Assembly: GCA_020852815.1 (NCBI GenBank)
Contig: JADZAN010000010.1
Span: 124,001 to 188,000 of the forward strand
DNA length: 64,000 bases
Reading direction: 5' to 3'
Source: Gemmatimonadaceae bacterium
Lineage (GTDB): Bacteria; Gemmatimonadota; Gemmatimonadetes; Gemmatimonadales; Gemmatimonadaceae
Position 1 is the stretch's first letter. Every line of letters begins with the position of its first letter. The translations under genes and the position numbers were made by a program. The notes beneath the pieces are model-generated. The model saw only the letters and a program-made list of their open reading frames with translations. It did not search any database and was not told the origin of the DNA. Below, one piece after another: positions 33,817 to 42,417 of the stretch.

Positions 33817-35856
33817 ATGGATTCGGCCCGGTACCGCGACCTCTTCCTGACCGAGGCACGCGACCACCTCGTCGCGATCAACCAGGCGCTGATCGCGCTG
33901 GAGCACATCCCGCGCGCGTCGCAACCGGCGGCAGGGGCGGGCGATGGCGCGAGCGATGGGGCGACGCGCGCATCGGTCGACGCGCTTTTCCGCGCCGTGC
34001 ACACGGTGAAGGGGATGAGCGGGGTGATGGGTTACGTGGCGGTGGGTTCGTTGTCGCATGCGATGGAGACGCTCCTCGCGCGCGTGCGCGCGGGGGAGGA
34101 GGCGCTCGACGGCGAGCAGCTCGCCCTCCTCTTCGACGCGTCCGATGCGCTGGAGGCGGCGATCGAGGGGGCGGCGGGTGCGCAGGAGTCGGCGCTCGAC
34201 GTGACGTCGCTCGTGGAGCGTCTGCAGGGGCGTGCCTCGGTCGTGAGGGCGATGGCGGCCGACTTGGCGGCTGTTGCACCCGGCGGTCCCGCGCTCCCGG
34301 CGGGAGACGGCGTGGCGGTGCACGTCGTGCTCGAGCCTGGGACGATCCTTCCCGGGGCGCGGGCGCAACTCGTCGTGGCGCGCGCGCGCACGTTGGGCGC
34401 GGTGACCGCCGTCGTCCCCGACGAAGGGGCGATGCTGGGCGACGAATTCGACGGGACGTTCGCGCTGCGCCTCGTGTGCGACGCCGACGATGCGGCGATC
34501 GAGGGCGCGTTGCGCGCCGCGGGATTCGTGCAGGGCGTGCGCGTGGTGCATGGCGCCGCCGGCGCGCCGCGCCCCGCGGCGGGGCGCGTTGCGCCTGACG
34601 GCGACGCCGATGCGCCGGATGCCGCCGTGCCGCGCACCGCTGCGCCGCGCCCCGACGCCGAGGCGCGGTTCGCTGCCGCGTGGGGGAGCGAGGCGCTCAA
34701 GGCACCGCTCCAGCGCTACGTCCGCATCGACCTGCGACGCCTCGACCAGCTCATGGCGCTGGTAGGCGAGCTGATGATCGTGCGCGGGCGGCTGGCGCAG
34801 CGCGCCACGCTGCACGCGGATCCCGCGCTCGACGAGGCGGTCTCGGAGGCGTCGCGCTTCATCGGGGAGCTGCAGGACGCGGTGCTGGGCGGACGCATGG
34901 TCCCGGTGTGGCAGGTCTTCGACCGCTTTCCGCGTGTGGTGCGCGATGCGGCCCGGACGCTGGGCAAGGACGTGGAGTTCGTCATCGAGGGGCGCGAGAT
35001 CGAGCTCGATCGCTCGCTCCTGGAGCAGGTGGCCGATCCGCTGGTGCACCTCCTGCGCAACGCCATCGATCACGGGATCGAGGATCCCGACGCGCGCCTC
35101 GCCGCCGGGAAGCCCGCCGCCGGCCGCCTGACGCTGAGTGCGTCGCGCGAGCGGAACGCGGTGGTGATCCGCTTGCGCGACGACGGACGCGGGGTGAGCC
35201 GGGCTCGCGTCCTTGCCAAGGCCAAGGCGCTGGGGCTCGTGGACGAGGAGCGCGAGTCGCTCGAGGACGAGGAGATCCTGCGCGTGATTGCCCGCGCCGG
35301 CTTTTCCACGGCCGAGCGGGTGACGGAGCTGTCGGGGCGCGGGGTGGGAATTGACGCGGTGGTCTCGCGCGTGCGCGCGCTGGGTGGGGTGGTCGACCTG
35401 CGGAGCGCGGAAGGGGAGGGGACGACTTTCTCGCTTCGGCTTCCGGTGACGCTGGCGGTGATCCCGGCGCTTCTGGCCCGGGTGGGGGGGGAATCGTATG
35501 CCCTCCCGCTGACGCACGTGACCGAGACGCTCCAGCTGTCGCGGGGGGTGGTGAGGACGGTACGCGGGCGCGAGGTAATCGTCATTCGTGAGGAGGTTCT
35601 CCCGCTCCTCCACCTGCGGGACGTGGTGGGACTTCCCGGACGCGACGCGGGGCACGACGCCTCGGCGTCGCATGTGGTGCTGGTGGAAATGGCGGAGCGG
35701 CGCGCCGGGCTGGTGGTGGACCAGTTGGTGGGCCAGGAAGAGATCGTCGTGAAGCCGTTCGACGCCGTGCGCGGCGCCGCTTCGTGCTTCAACGGCGCCA
35801 CGATCATGGGCGACGGTTCGGCGGCGCTCATCCTCGAAGTGGGCAGCCTGCTGTAG
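33817..35856 (+). CDS. cheA: Chemotaxis histidine kinase CheA
   Basis: CheA autophosphorylates and passes phosphate to CheY and CheB. The 679-residue protein has an HPt (P1) domain with H62 in AVHTVKGMSG, a P2-like region (about 165-250) and an Ala/Pro-rich linker. The dimerisation helices follow, then the HATPase domain (LLRNAIDHGIEDP, DDGRGV, GRGVGIDAV) and a C-terminal CheW-like P5 domain ending in ALILEVGSLL. The P1-P2 architecture is complete, so kinase activity is expected. It lies between cheY and cheC. Confidence 0.95.
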   Translation: MDSARYRDLFLTEARDHLVAINQALIALEHIPRASQPAAGAGDGASDGATRASVDALFRAVHTVKGMSGVMGYVAVGSLSHAMETLLARVRAGEEALDGEQLALLFDASDALEAAIEGAAGAQESALDVTSLVERLQGRASVVRAMAADLAAVAPGGPALPAGDGVAVHVVLEPGTILPGARAQLVVARARTLGAVTAVVPDEGAMLGDEFDGTFALRLVCDADDAAIEGALRAAGFVQGVRVVHGAAGAPRPAAGRVAPDGDADAPDAAVPRTAAPRPDAEARFAAAWGSEALKAPLQRYVRIDLRRLDQLMALVGELMIVRGRLAQRATLHADPALDEAVSEASRFIGELQDAVLGGRMVPVWQVFDRFPRVVRDAARTLGKDVEFVIEGREIELDRSLLEQVADPLVHLLRNAIDHGIEDPDARLAAGKPAAGRLTLSASRERNAVVIRLRDDGRGVSRARVLAKAKALGLVDEERESLEDEEILRVIARAGFSTAERVTELSGRGVGIDAVVSRVRALGGVVDLRSAEGEGTTFSLRLPVTLAVIPALLARVGGESYALPLTHVTETLQLSRGVVRTVRGREVIVIREEVLPLLHLRDVVGLPGRDAGHDASASHVVLVEMAERRAGLVVDQLVGQEEIVVKPFDAVRGAASCFNGATIMGDGSAALILEVGSLL

Positions 35857-35884
35857 GCGTTTAGGGATCCCAAAGGAGCGAGTG

Positions 35885-36505
35885 ATGCACGACCTGCTGA
35901 GCCTCAAGCCGGTGCAACTGGATGCCCTGCGCGAAGTCGCCAACATCGGCGCCGGGCATGCCGCCACGGCGTTGTCGCAGATGACGGGGCAGACGATCAT
36001 GATCGCCGTCCCGACCATCAACATCACGCCGCTGGAGGAGGTCCCGCCGTCGATCGCGGCGCCTGACGAGCCGGTGGCGGCGGTGCTGATGAACATGCTG
36101 GGCGACCTCACCGGGCGCACGCTCCTGGTCTTCCCCAAGCCGACGGCGATTCGACTGGGGGAGTTGCTGCTGCGCCGGCCGCACGTGGGCAGCGGCGAGC
36201 TCACGGAACTCGAGCAGTCGGCCATCAAGGAGGCGGGCAACATCCTGAGCGGCGCGTACATGAACGCGCTCAGCGAGTTCATGGGGCTGCTCCTCCTCCC
36301 GTCGCCGCCGTCGCTGGCCATCGACATGTCGCGCGCGGTGCTCACCACGGCGTACCTGCAGTTCGGCTCGGATCGCGACCTCGTGTTCTGCGTGGAGACC
36401 GAGTTCTTCATGCAGGAAGCCGGCGAGCACCTGCGCGGCTACTTCCTCCTGCTCCCGGACATGCCGTCGCTGCGCGCCATCCTGCGGGCGGTGAACCTGG
36501 GCTAG
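35885..36505 (+). CDS. cheC: CheC-type CheY phosphatase
   Basis: CheC dephosphorylates CheY-P, often together with CheD. The 206-residue protein has the two conserved E-x2-N blocks, REVANIGAGHAATALS and EAGNILSGAYMNALSEF, so both active sites look intact. The ATG at 35885 sits six bases after AAGGAG. The GTG three bases earlier would be too close. cheD lies in the same cluster about 9 kb downstream. Confidence 0.94.
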   Translation: MHDLLSLKPVQLDALREVANIGAGHAATALSQMTGQTIMIAVPTINITPLEEVPPSIAAPDEPVAAVLMNMLGDLTGRTLLVFPKPTAIRLGELLLRRPHVGSGELTELEQSAIKEAGNILSGAYMNALSEFMGLLLLPSPPSLAIDMSRAVLTTAYLQFGSDRDLVFCVETEFFMQEAGEHLRGYFLLLPDMPSLRAILRAVNLG

Positions 36506-36508
36506 CGC

Positions 36509-39223
36509 ATGACGGTCGTGTTGTCCTCCGAACGCGATCGCGAGGTCTTGCGGTCGTTCGCGCACCGGATCGATGCCGGTGACGCGGGCGCGCACAACAA
36601 CCTCGGCGTCCTCTACTTCAACAAGGGGATGACGGCGGAGGCGGTGGCGGCGTTCACGCGCGCGCTCGAGCTCGACCCCCGCATGACCATCGCCCAGCGC
36701 AACCTCGAGATTGCGTACTTCAACTCGGGCTACTACGACGCGCGCCTGCGCGCGCTGCGCGAGCGGCTGGCGACGCATCCGCGCGACCGCGCCGCGCGCT
36801 GGGAGCTGGGGCGCACGTACGCGCTGCTGGGCGACACGCGCCAGGCAGCCGACGCCTTCGGGGCGCTGCTGCGCGAGGATCCCGACGACGTGGACGCGAT
36901 GTTGCAGCTGGCGCTGGCGGAAGGCGCCGGCGGCGATGCGGAACACGCCGAGCGGTGGCTGCAACACGCAGTGCAGCTCGCCCCCGCGCGCGCCGACCTG
37001 CACGTGCACCTGGGGCAGACGGCGTATCATCGCGGGCTCAATGACGAGGCGCTGCGTCACCTGCAGCGCGCCGTGCAGCTGGCGCCGGACGACGCCGACG
37101 CGATGTACCTGATGGCGTTCGTGCTGGGCGACCTGGGGCGGCACGAGGAGGCGCGCGAGGCCTCGCGCGAGGCCATGAAGCGCAATCCGGCGTTGGGGAA
37201 GGCACAGGCCAACCTGTCGCTCGAGCGCTTCGATGCCCGCTCGTACGAGCGCGTGCGCGAGGCGCGCGAGGCGCGCGGCCTCCCCGACCAGATGCACGTG
37301 GCGGAAGATGGGCAGCTCGCGCACTTCAACCTCGGCCTCGCCTTCCGGCAGAAGGGATACCTGGCCGAGGCGCTGCGCGAGTACCGGCTGGCGCTCGATC
37401 GCGGCGAGGATCGCACACTGGTGCTGCAGGCAATGGCCGAGGTCCACCTGCTGCGCAAGGAGTCGGCGGCGGCGGTGCAGCTGTATGACCGCCTGCTGCA
37501 GGAGCTGCCGCACTCGCCCAAGCTGTGGAACGAGCGCGGGATCGCGCTGCACCAGGATGGGCGGCACGCCGACGCGGCCGCCAGCTACGAGCGGGCCATT
37601 GCGGCTGACGAGCACTACGTCCTGGCGCTGAACAACCTCGGCGTGGCGCACGACCACGCGGGGCGGCCGGATCGTGCCTTCGATGCCTTCCGCCGCGCGC
37701 TGCAGGAGGAACCGGGCTTCCTGAAGGGACGTCTCAACCTCGCGCTCCTCCTCTTCCGGCAGGACGACCACCAGAACTGCCTGGAGGCGTACCGCCAGGT
37801 GCTACGCCTGGCGCCGGAGCATCCGGTGGCGTGGAACGGGGTGGGGCTGGTGCTGTCGCACCTGCGCAAGTTCGAGGATGCGCGCAACGCCTTTGCACGT
37901 GCGGTGGAGGCGCGGCCGGGCTACGCCGAGGCGCACTACAACCTGAGCTTCGCGCTCTCGAACCTCGGCGACTTTGCCGGGTCGCTGCGCGAGACCAAAC
38001 GTGCGCTCGAACTCGATCCGTACTACACACCGCAGAAGTTCGAACTCGCCGTCGACCTCGAGTTCGAGGACCCGCTGCTCGAAGTTGCCCCCGACCTGGG
38101 TGGCGAGCGACGCGACCAGGGCGTGGACGAATTCGCCTTCGAACCACAGGCACTGGAACGGTTGTTCGAGGAGATCGCGCCCGAGCACCAGCCGCTGAAG
38201 GCGGGGCGGGGGAGCACGCCCTTCGCGGCGGGGCTGGCGCTGGCGGCGGAGGGAAGCCTCGAGCGCGCCGCGGCCGAGCTGCGCCGCGCCATCGCCGAGG
38301 GGGCGCCGCGCGACCTGGGGCTCGTGGCGTTAGGCGATGTCTTCCTCGCACACGGTGCGGCGGGTGAGGCGCTGGAGCGCTTCCGCGAGGCGCGCACGCT
38401 CACCCCGACGCTGCGCGCCGCCGCCGTCGGTGAGCTGCGTTCGCTCGCGATGCTGCGGCGTCACCGCGACGCCATCGACGTGGCGCGGTGGGTCGAGGAG
38501 AACGCGGCCGACGATGTCGACGCGCTCCTCCTCGTGGCCGACGTGCTCGCCGAGACCGACGCGACCGACGACGCCCACGCGATCCTGGCGCGCGCGCGGC
38601 GGCTGGCGCCGATGCGCCCGGACGTCCTGCAGGCGATTGGTCGCGTGGCGCACGTGGTGGGCGACGACCTGCTGGCGATCGAGTCGTACCGGCACGCGAT
38701 CGCGCTGGACGAGGACTTTGCCGCCTGCCGCGTGCAGCTGGCGGAGCTGCTGCGCGCCGCCGGACTGCTCGACGATGCGGAGCGCGAACTCGAGGCGGCG
38801 CTGGTGAGCGTCCCGACCTACGGGGATGCGGTGCTGGCGCTGGCCGCGCTGCGGCGGGAGACGGCTCGCGCCCTGGAGACGATCGACCTCCTCGCCACCT
38901 TTCTCGAGAGCGACCCGTATCACCTCGATGCGCTCGCGTCGCTGGGAGAATCGCTCTTCCTGGCCGGGCGCCGCGACGACGCACGCTTCGCCTTCACGCG
39001 CGTCCTGCGCTTCGACGGCGACCACGTCGGGGCGCTCTACTTCACCGCGGTGCTGCTCGCCGAGGCGCACCGCTACGACGAGGCCATGGCGCACTGGGAG
39101 CGCGTCACCGACCTGGAGCCGGCCTCGCCGTTCGCGCGCCGCGCCCGGCGCGACACGCGCACCGCGCAGGACCTGCAGCGCATCTTTGTCGGTCGTCCGC
39201 ACCGCGACGACGCGAGCGCCTGA
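36509..39223 (+). CDS. Large TPR-repeat protein of the chemosensory cluster
   Basis: The 904-residue protein consists almost wholly of tetratricopeptide repeats (for example NNLGVLYFNKGMTAEAVAAF and LNNLGVAHDHAGRPDRAFDA), with a non-repeat spacer at about residues 515-560. There is no signal peptide, so it is probably cytoplasmic. TPR arrays bind partner proteins, and here it may be a scaffold for the Che/MglA proteins. That role is inferred from position. It lies three bases after cheC and three bases before the next gene. A GTTAGGC motif is at 38320-38326. Confidence 0.85.
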   Translation: MTVVLSSERDREVLRSFAHRIDAGDAGAHNNLGVLYFNKGMTAEAVAAFTRALELDPRMTIAQRNLEIAYFNSGYYDARLRALRERLATHPRDRAARWELGRTYALLGDTRQAADAFGALLREDPDDVDAMLQLALAEGAGGDAEHAERWLQHAVQLAPARADLHVHLGQTAYHRGLNDEALRHLQRAVQLAPDDADAMYLMAFVLGDLGRHEEAREASREAMKRNPALGKAQANLSLERFDARSYERVREAREARGLPDQMHVAEDGQLAHFNLGLAFRQKGYLAEALREYRLALDRGEDRTLVLQAMAEVHLLRKESAAAVQLYDRLLQELPHSPKLWNERGIALHQDGRHADAAASYERAIAADEHYVLALNNLGVAHDHAGRPDRAFDAFRRALQEEPGFLKGRLNLALLLFRQDDHQNCLEAYRQVLRLAPEHPVAWNGVGLVLSHLRKFEDARNAFARAVEARPGYAEAHYNLSFALSNLGDFAGSLRETKRALELDPYYTPQKFELAVDLEFEDPLLEVAPDLGGERRDQGVDEFAFEPQALERLFEEIAPEHQPLKAGRGSTPFAAGLALAAEGSLERAAAELRRAIAEGAPRDLGLVALGDVFLAHGAAGEALERFREARTLTPTLRAAAVGELRSLAMLRRHRDAIDVARWVEENAADDVDALLLVADVLAETDATDDAHAILARARRLAPMRPDVLQAIGRVAHVVGDDLLAIESYRHAIALDEDFAACRVQLAELLRAAGLLDDAERELEAALVSVPTYGDAVLALAALRRETARALETIDLLATFLESDPYHLDALASLGESLFLAGRRDDARFAFTRVLRFDGDHVGALYFTAVLLAEAHRYDEAMAHWERVTDLEPASPFARRARRDTRTAQDLQRIFVGRPHRDDASA

Positions 39224-39226
39224 GCC

Positions 39227-40369
39227 ATGGCGATCGAGGGCCCGCTCCGCGAACTCGGCATCCATGACGTCTTCCAGCTCCTCGACCTGAGCCGGAAGAC
39301 GGGACGGCTGCGCGTGACGTCGGCGCTGCGCGACAACGAGGGGACGGTGTACTTCAAGGACGGGCGCGTCATTTCGGCAAACGTCCGCTCCAACCCGCAC
39401 CCGTTAGGTGCGGTCCTCCTCCGCGCCGGCAAGGTGGTGGGCGACGACCTCGAGGCGGCGCGCGCCCTGCAGCAGGCACCTGGCGAGTCGCGCCGCCTGG
39501 GGGAGATCCTCGTCGCGATGGGCGTCATCACGCAGCGCGAGCTGGAACGCCAGGTGCGCCGCCAGGTGGAGGCGGTGGTCTTCGAGCTCATGTCGTGGCA
39601 GGAAGGGTTCTTCTCCTTCGCCGAGATCGAGCTGGACGGCATCACGGTCGACGCGACCACCACCGTCGCTACCGAGGCGCTGCTGATGGAAGGCGCGCGC
39701 CGCGTGGACGAATGGACGCAGATGCAACAGCGCATCCCGCACATCGGCGTCGTGGCGTCGCTGGCACCGGTCGATGCCGAGCACCCGACCTCACTCGACC
39801 TCCTCCCGAATGAGTGGGAAGTGCTGGCGGCGATCGATGGGGAGCGCGACCTGCGCGGGGTAGCGGCGTCGCTCGGGCGCAGCGAGTTCGAGGTGGCCAA
39901 GATCGCCTTCGGGCTTGTGGCGACCGGCGTGATCGTGGTCCGCGAACCGGCGCCGCTCACGGCAACACGGCACGAACCCGGCGAGCTGGCCACGCTGCTC
40001 AACGATGCACGCGACGCGCTACGCGACCAGCGCGCCGAGGATGCGCTGTCGTTCGCCGCCACCGCGATTGCCCTCTCCCCGCGCGACCCCGAGGCACGGC
40101 TGCTCATGGCGCGCGCCCTTTTCCACCTCGAGCGCGACGTGGAGGCCGAGGAGGAGTTGCAGCTGTCGCTGGAGATCGATCCGCGCAATGCGAGTGCGCT
40201 GATGGACGCGGCGCGCCTGGCGGCGCGTCGCGGCGAGCTGGCGTCGGCCATCGCCTACTGGCAGCGCGTGGTGGCGGTGCATCCCGGCTCCCTGCTCGCC
40301 GAGCAGGCGCGCGACGCGATTGCGCATGCCACTCGGCTGAGCGCGATGCTGGAGGCAGTCGATGCCTGA
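39227..40369 (+). CDS. DUF4388 (PATAN) protein with TPR-like C-terminus
   Basis: The 380-residue protein begins with a DUF4388/PATAN domain (residues about 1-160), with GPLRELGIHDVFQLLDLSRK, TGRLRV and GTVYFKDGRVISA. A winged-helix-like segment follows (about 190-245), and then TPR-like helices. PATAN domains often sit next to receiver domains and GTPase-control genes and are thought to mediate protein contacts in two-component networks. It is paralogous to the protein at 44238. The stop overlaps the next gene by eight bases. Confidence 0.85.
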   Translation: MAIEGPLRELGIHDVFQLLDLSRKTGRLRVTSALRDNEGTVYFKDGRVISANVRSNPHPLGAVLLRAGKVVGDDLEAARALQQAPGESRRLGEILVAMGVITQRELERQVRRQVEAVVFELMSWQEGFFSFAEIELDGITVDATTTVATEALLMEGARRVDEWTQMQQRIPHIGVVASLAPVDAEHPTSLDLLPNEWEVLAAIDGERDLRGVAASLGRSEFEVAKIAFGLVATGVIVVREPAPLTATRHEPGELATLLNDARDALRDQRAEDALSFAATAIALSPRDPEARLLMARALFHLERDVEAEEELQLSLEIDPRNASALMDAARLAARRGELASAIAYWQRVVAVHPGSLLAEQARDAIAHATRLSAMLEAVDA

Positions 40370-41429
40370 CGAGATCGCGCGCCTCAGCGAGGCGCTCGCG
40401 CACGACCCGGCGGGGATGGGGTGGATCCCCCTCGCCGACGCGCTGCGCCGTGCCCGCCGCCTTCCCGCCGCCGAGCGCACCGCGCTGCGCGGGCTGGAGC
40501 GGCATCCGTACCAGGGCGATGGACACGACGTCCTGGCGCGCATTGCAGCCGACGGCGGTGACCTTGGGCGCGCGCGCGACGAGTGGGAGATGGCGTTGCG
40601 GCTGGAGCCGCGACACGTCGGGGCCCGGCTGGGACTGGGGTGGCTGGCGTGGCGGAACGGCGACCAGGCGGGTGCGCAGCGCTGGTGGCAGGGGGCGCAC
40701 GACGTGGCGCCCAACGACCCGCGTGTGCGGGCCGCTGGTCGCCAGTTGCAACGCGCCGCGGGGACGGGGGAGGCATCGCCATCGCCCCAGATGACCGCCG
40801 CCGCCACCACCGCCGCCACCCTCACCGCCACCGCCCCTTCGCCCGCACCGTCGCCGGGTGTGGCCCCCGCCGGCGCGCGCTCCATCCTGCGCCCCCTCAC
40901 CCCGTCGGACGAGGCAAACGAAGTACAGCCGGCGCCGGCCCCTCCGCCCGCGCGCGCCGCCGAGCCGCGGCGCGGCGGAGTGAAGCCGGCGGTGACGTCG
41001 TCGCTCCCGGCCAACGCGCCGGTGCCGCTGCCAGCCAACGCGCCGGCGCCGGCCGAACACCCGGGCGACGCGCGATCGGTCTTTGCCTCCATCGTGCGCG
41101 GTGGGGCGAGGTTCGCCCTCCTCGTCGATGCCGATGGGCTGGTACTGGCCGGGGCGACCGCCGTTGCGTCTGGCGAGGACCGAAGCGACCTGCTGGCCGC
41201 CGAACTGTCCGGGCTGTCGGCCGAGGCGCAGGTGGCGCTGCAGCAGTTGCAGCTGGGGGCCTGGGAGCACGTGCTCGTCGAGGGCGACGCGGCCACACTG
41301 GCGCTTGCGCCCGGCGGCGCGGCGACCATCACGCTCGTGGCCACCGCGGCGGGCACCCCCGCCGGCTTGCCGCGCCTCCTCCTCGACCGCGCGCGTCAGC
41401 GCGCCGAGCAGTGGATGGCGTCGCTGTGA
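40362..41429 (+). CDS. TPR - linker - Roadblock/LC7 protein
   Basis: The 355-residue protein has N-terminal TPR-like helices (about 1-130), a long Ala/Pro/Thr-rich linker (about 135-235, with a repeated LPANAP) and a C-terminal Roadblock/LC7 domain (about 240-350, GARFALLVDADGLVLAG). Roadblock proteins such as MglB regulate small GTPases. The mglA gene lies two genes downstream. It overlaps its neighbours on both sides. Confidence 0.8.
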   Translation: MPDEIARLSEALAHDPAGMGWIPLADALRRARRLPAAERTALRGLERHPYQGDGHDVLARIAADGGDLGRARDEWEMALRLEPRHVGARLGLGWLAWRNGDQAGAQRWWQGAHDVAPNDPRVRAAGRQLQRAAGTGEASPSPQMTAAATTAATLTATAPSPAPSPGVAPAGARSILRPLTPSDEANEVQPAPAPPPARAAEPRRGGVKPAVTSSLPANAPVPLPANAPAPAEHPGDARSVFASIVRGGARFALLVDADGLVLAGATAVASGEDRSDLLAAELSGLSAEAQVALQQLQLGAWEHVLVEGDAATLALAPGGAATITLVATAAGTPAGLPRLLLDRARQRAEQWMASL

Positions 41430-41776
41430 ACGCGCGCACCATTGCCCCGGGGCTCGATGCGCTGGCGCGCCTGCGCGGCGTGCGCGGTGTCGTGCTGACG
41501 TCGGAGCGCGACGCGCTCCCCATCGAGGCGCGCGCGCATGTCGACGTCGATGTCGATGCGCTCGCCGCCTTTGGCACCGGACTGTATCGCCGCGCGTGCG
41601 CCGTGGCCGACGTCTCGGACGCCGGCGGCGTGCGCATCGTCTCGATCGACGCCGCCCACGGACGCGTGGCGGCAACAGCACGCGGCGAGTTGCTCATCGT
41701 CGTCCTCGCCGATCGCGAGGCGCATCCGGGACTGCTGCGCGTGTCGCTGCAGCGGGCGCTGGAGGGGCTGGCCTGA
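41426..41776 (+). CDS. Stand-alone Roadblock/LC7 protein, MglB-like candidate
   Basis: The 116-residue protein starts at GTG 41426 (GTGA overlap with the preceding stop) and consists of one Roadblock/LC7 domain, with GLDALARLRGVRGVVLTSERDALPI at its start. It lies 27 bases upstream of mglA, the usual position of the MglA GTPase-activating partner MglB. Similarity to MglB beyond the fold is not established here, so no symbol is given. Confidence 0.75.
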   Translation: MNARTIAPGLDALARLRGVRGVVLTSERDALPIEARAHVDVDVDALAAFGTGLYRRACAVADVSDAGGVRIVSIDAAHGRVAATARGELLIVVLADREAHPGLLRVSLQRALEGLA

Positions 41777-41803
41777 CGGGATTCCCGCGCTAGCACATCG
41801 CCC

Positions 41804-42415
41804 ATGCCCATCGTCAACTACGCCTCACGCGAGATCACCTGCAAGATCGTGTACTACGGTCCCGGTCGATCCGGCAAGACGACGAACCTGCACTACATCT
41901 ACGACCGCGTCCCCGACGCACGGCGCGGCTCGATGGTCTCGCTCGCCACGCAGAACGAACGCACCCTGTTCTTCGATTTCCTCCCGCTCGACCTCGGGAC
42001 GATCTCGGGCTTCAAGACGCGCTTCCAGCTGTACACCGTTCCCGGCCAGATCTACTACCGCGCCACGCGCAAGCTCGTCCTCACGGGCGCCGATGGCGTG
42101 GTCTTCGTGGCCGACTCGCAACGCCGGCAGCTCGACGAGAACATCGAGAGCCTGCGCGACATGCACGAGGTGCTGGCGGAGCAGGGGGTCGACGCGCGCG
42201 CGCTCCCGCTGGTGCTGCAGTACAACAAGCAGGACCTGCCGCACGAGCTGATCTGCACGCCAAGCGCGCTCGACGATGCGCTGAACTTCCGCGAGGTGCC
42301 GAGCTTCGCCGCCGATGCGCTGGCGGGGAATGGCGTCTTCGAGACATTGCGCAAGGCGTCGGAACTGGTGCTGCGCCGGCTGGGCAGCGCCGCCACCGTC
42401 GGGGCGGGGAGGTAG
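41804..42415 (+). CDS. mglA: MglA-type polarity GTPase
   Basis: MglA is a Ras-like GTPase that sets cell polarity and controls gliding or type IV pili in Myxococcus and Thermus. The 203-residue protein has the P-loop [10 protein letters not shown] (K25), the characteristic [13 protein letters not shown] in place of the canonical DxxG, and NKQDLP for guanine specificity. It follows two Roadblock proteins, a standard MglB-MglA layout, and is followed two bases later by the tandem AAA+ gene. Confidence 0.95.
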   Translation: MPIVNYASREITCKIVYYGPGRSGKTTNLHYIYDRVPDARRGSMVSLATQNERTLFFDFLPLDLGTISGFKTRFQLYTVPGQIYYRATRKLVLTGADGVVFVADSQRRQLDENIESLRDMHEVLAEQGVDARALPLVLQYNKQDLPHELICTPSALDDALNFREVPSFAADALAGNGVFETLRKASELVLRRLGSAATVGAGR

Positions 42416-42417
42416 CG

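Noticed and set aside
33631-36411. A 926-codon minus-strand open frame
   Set aside because: It lies antisense to cheY, cheA and cheC, whose catalytic motifs are unambiguous. Long antisense frames are expected at this G+C content.
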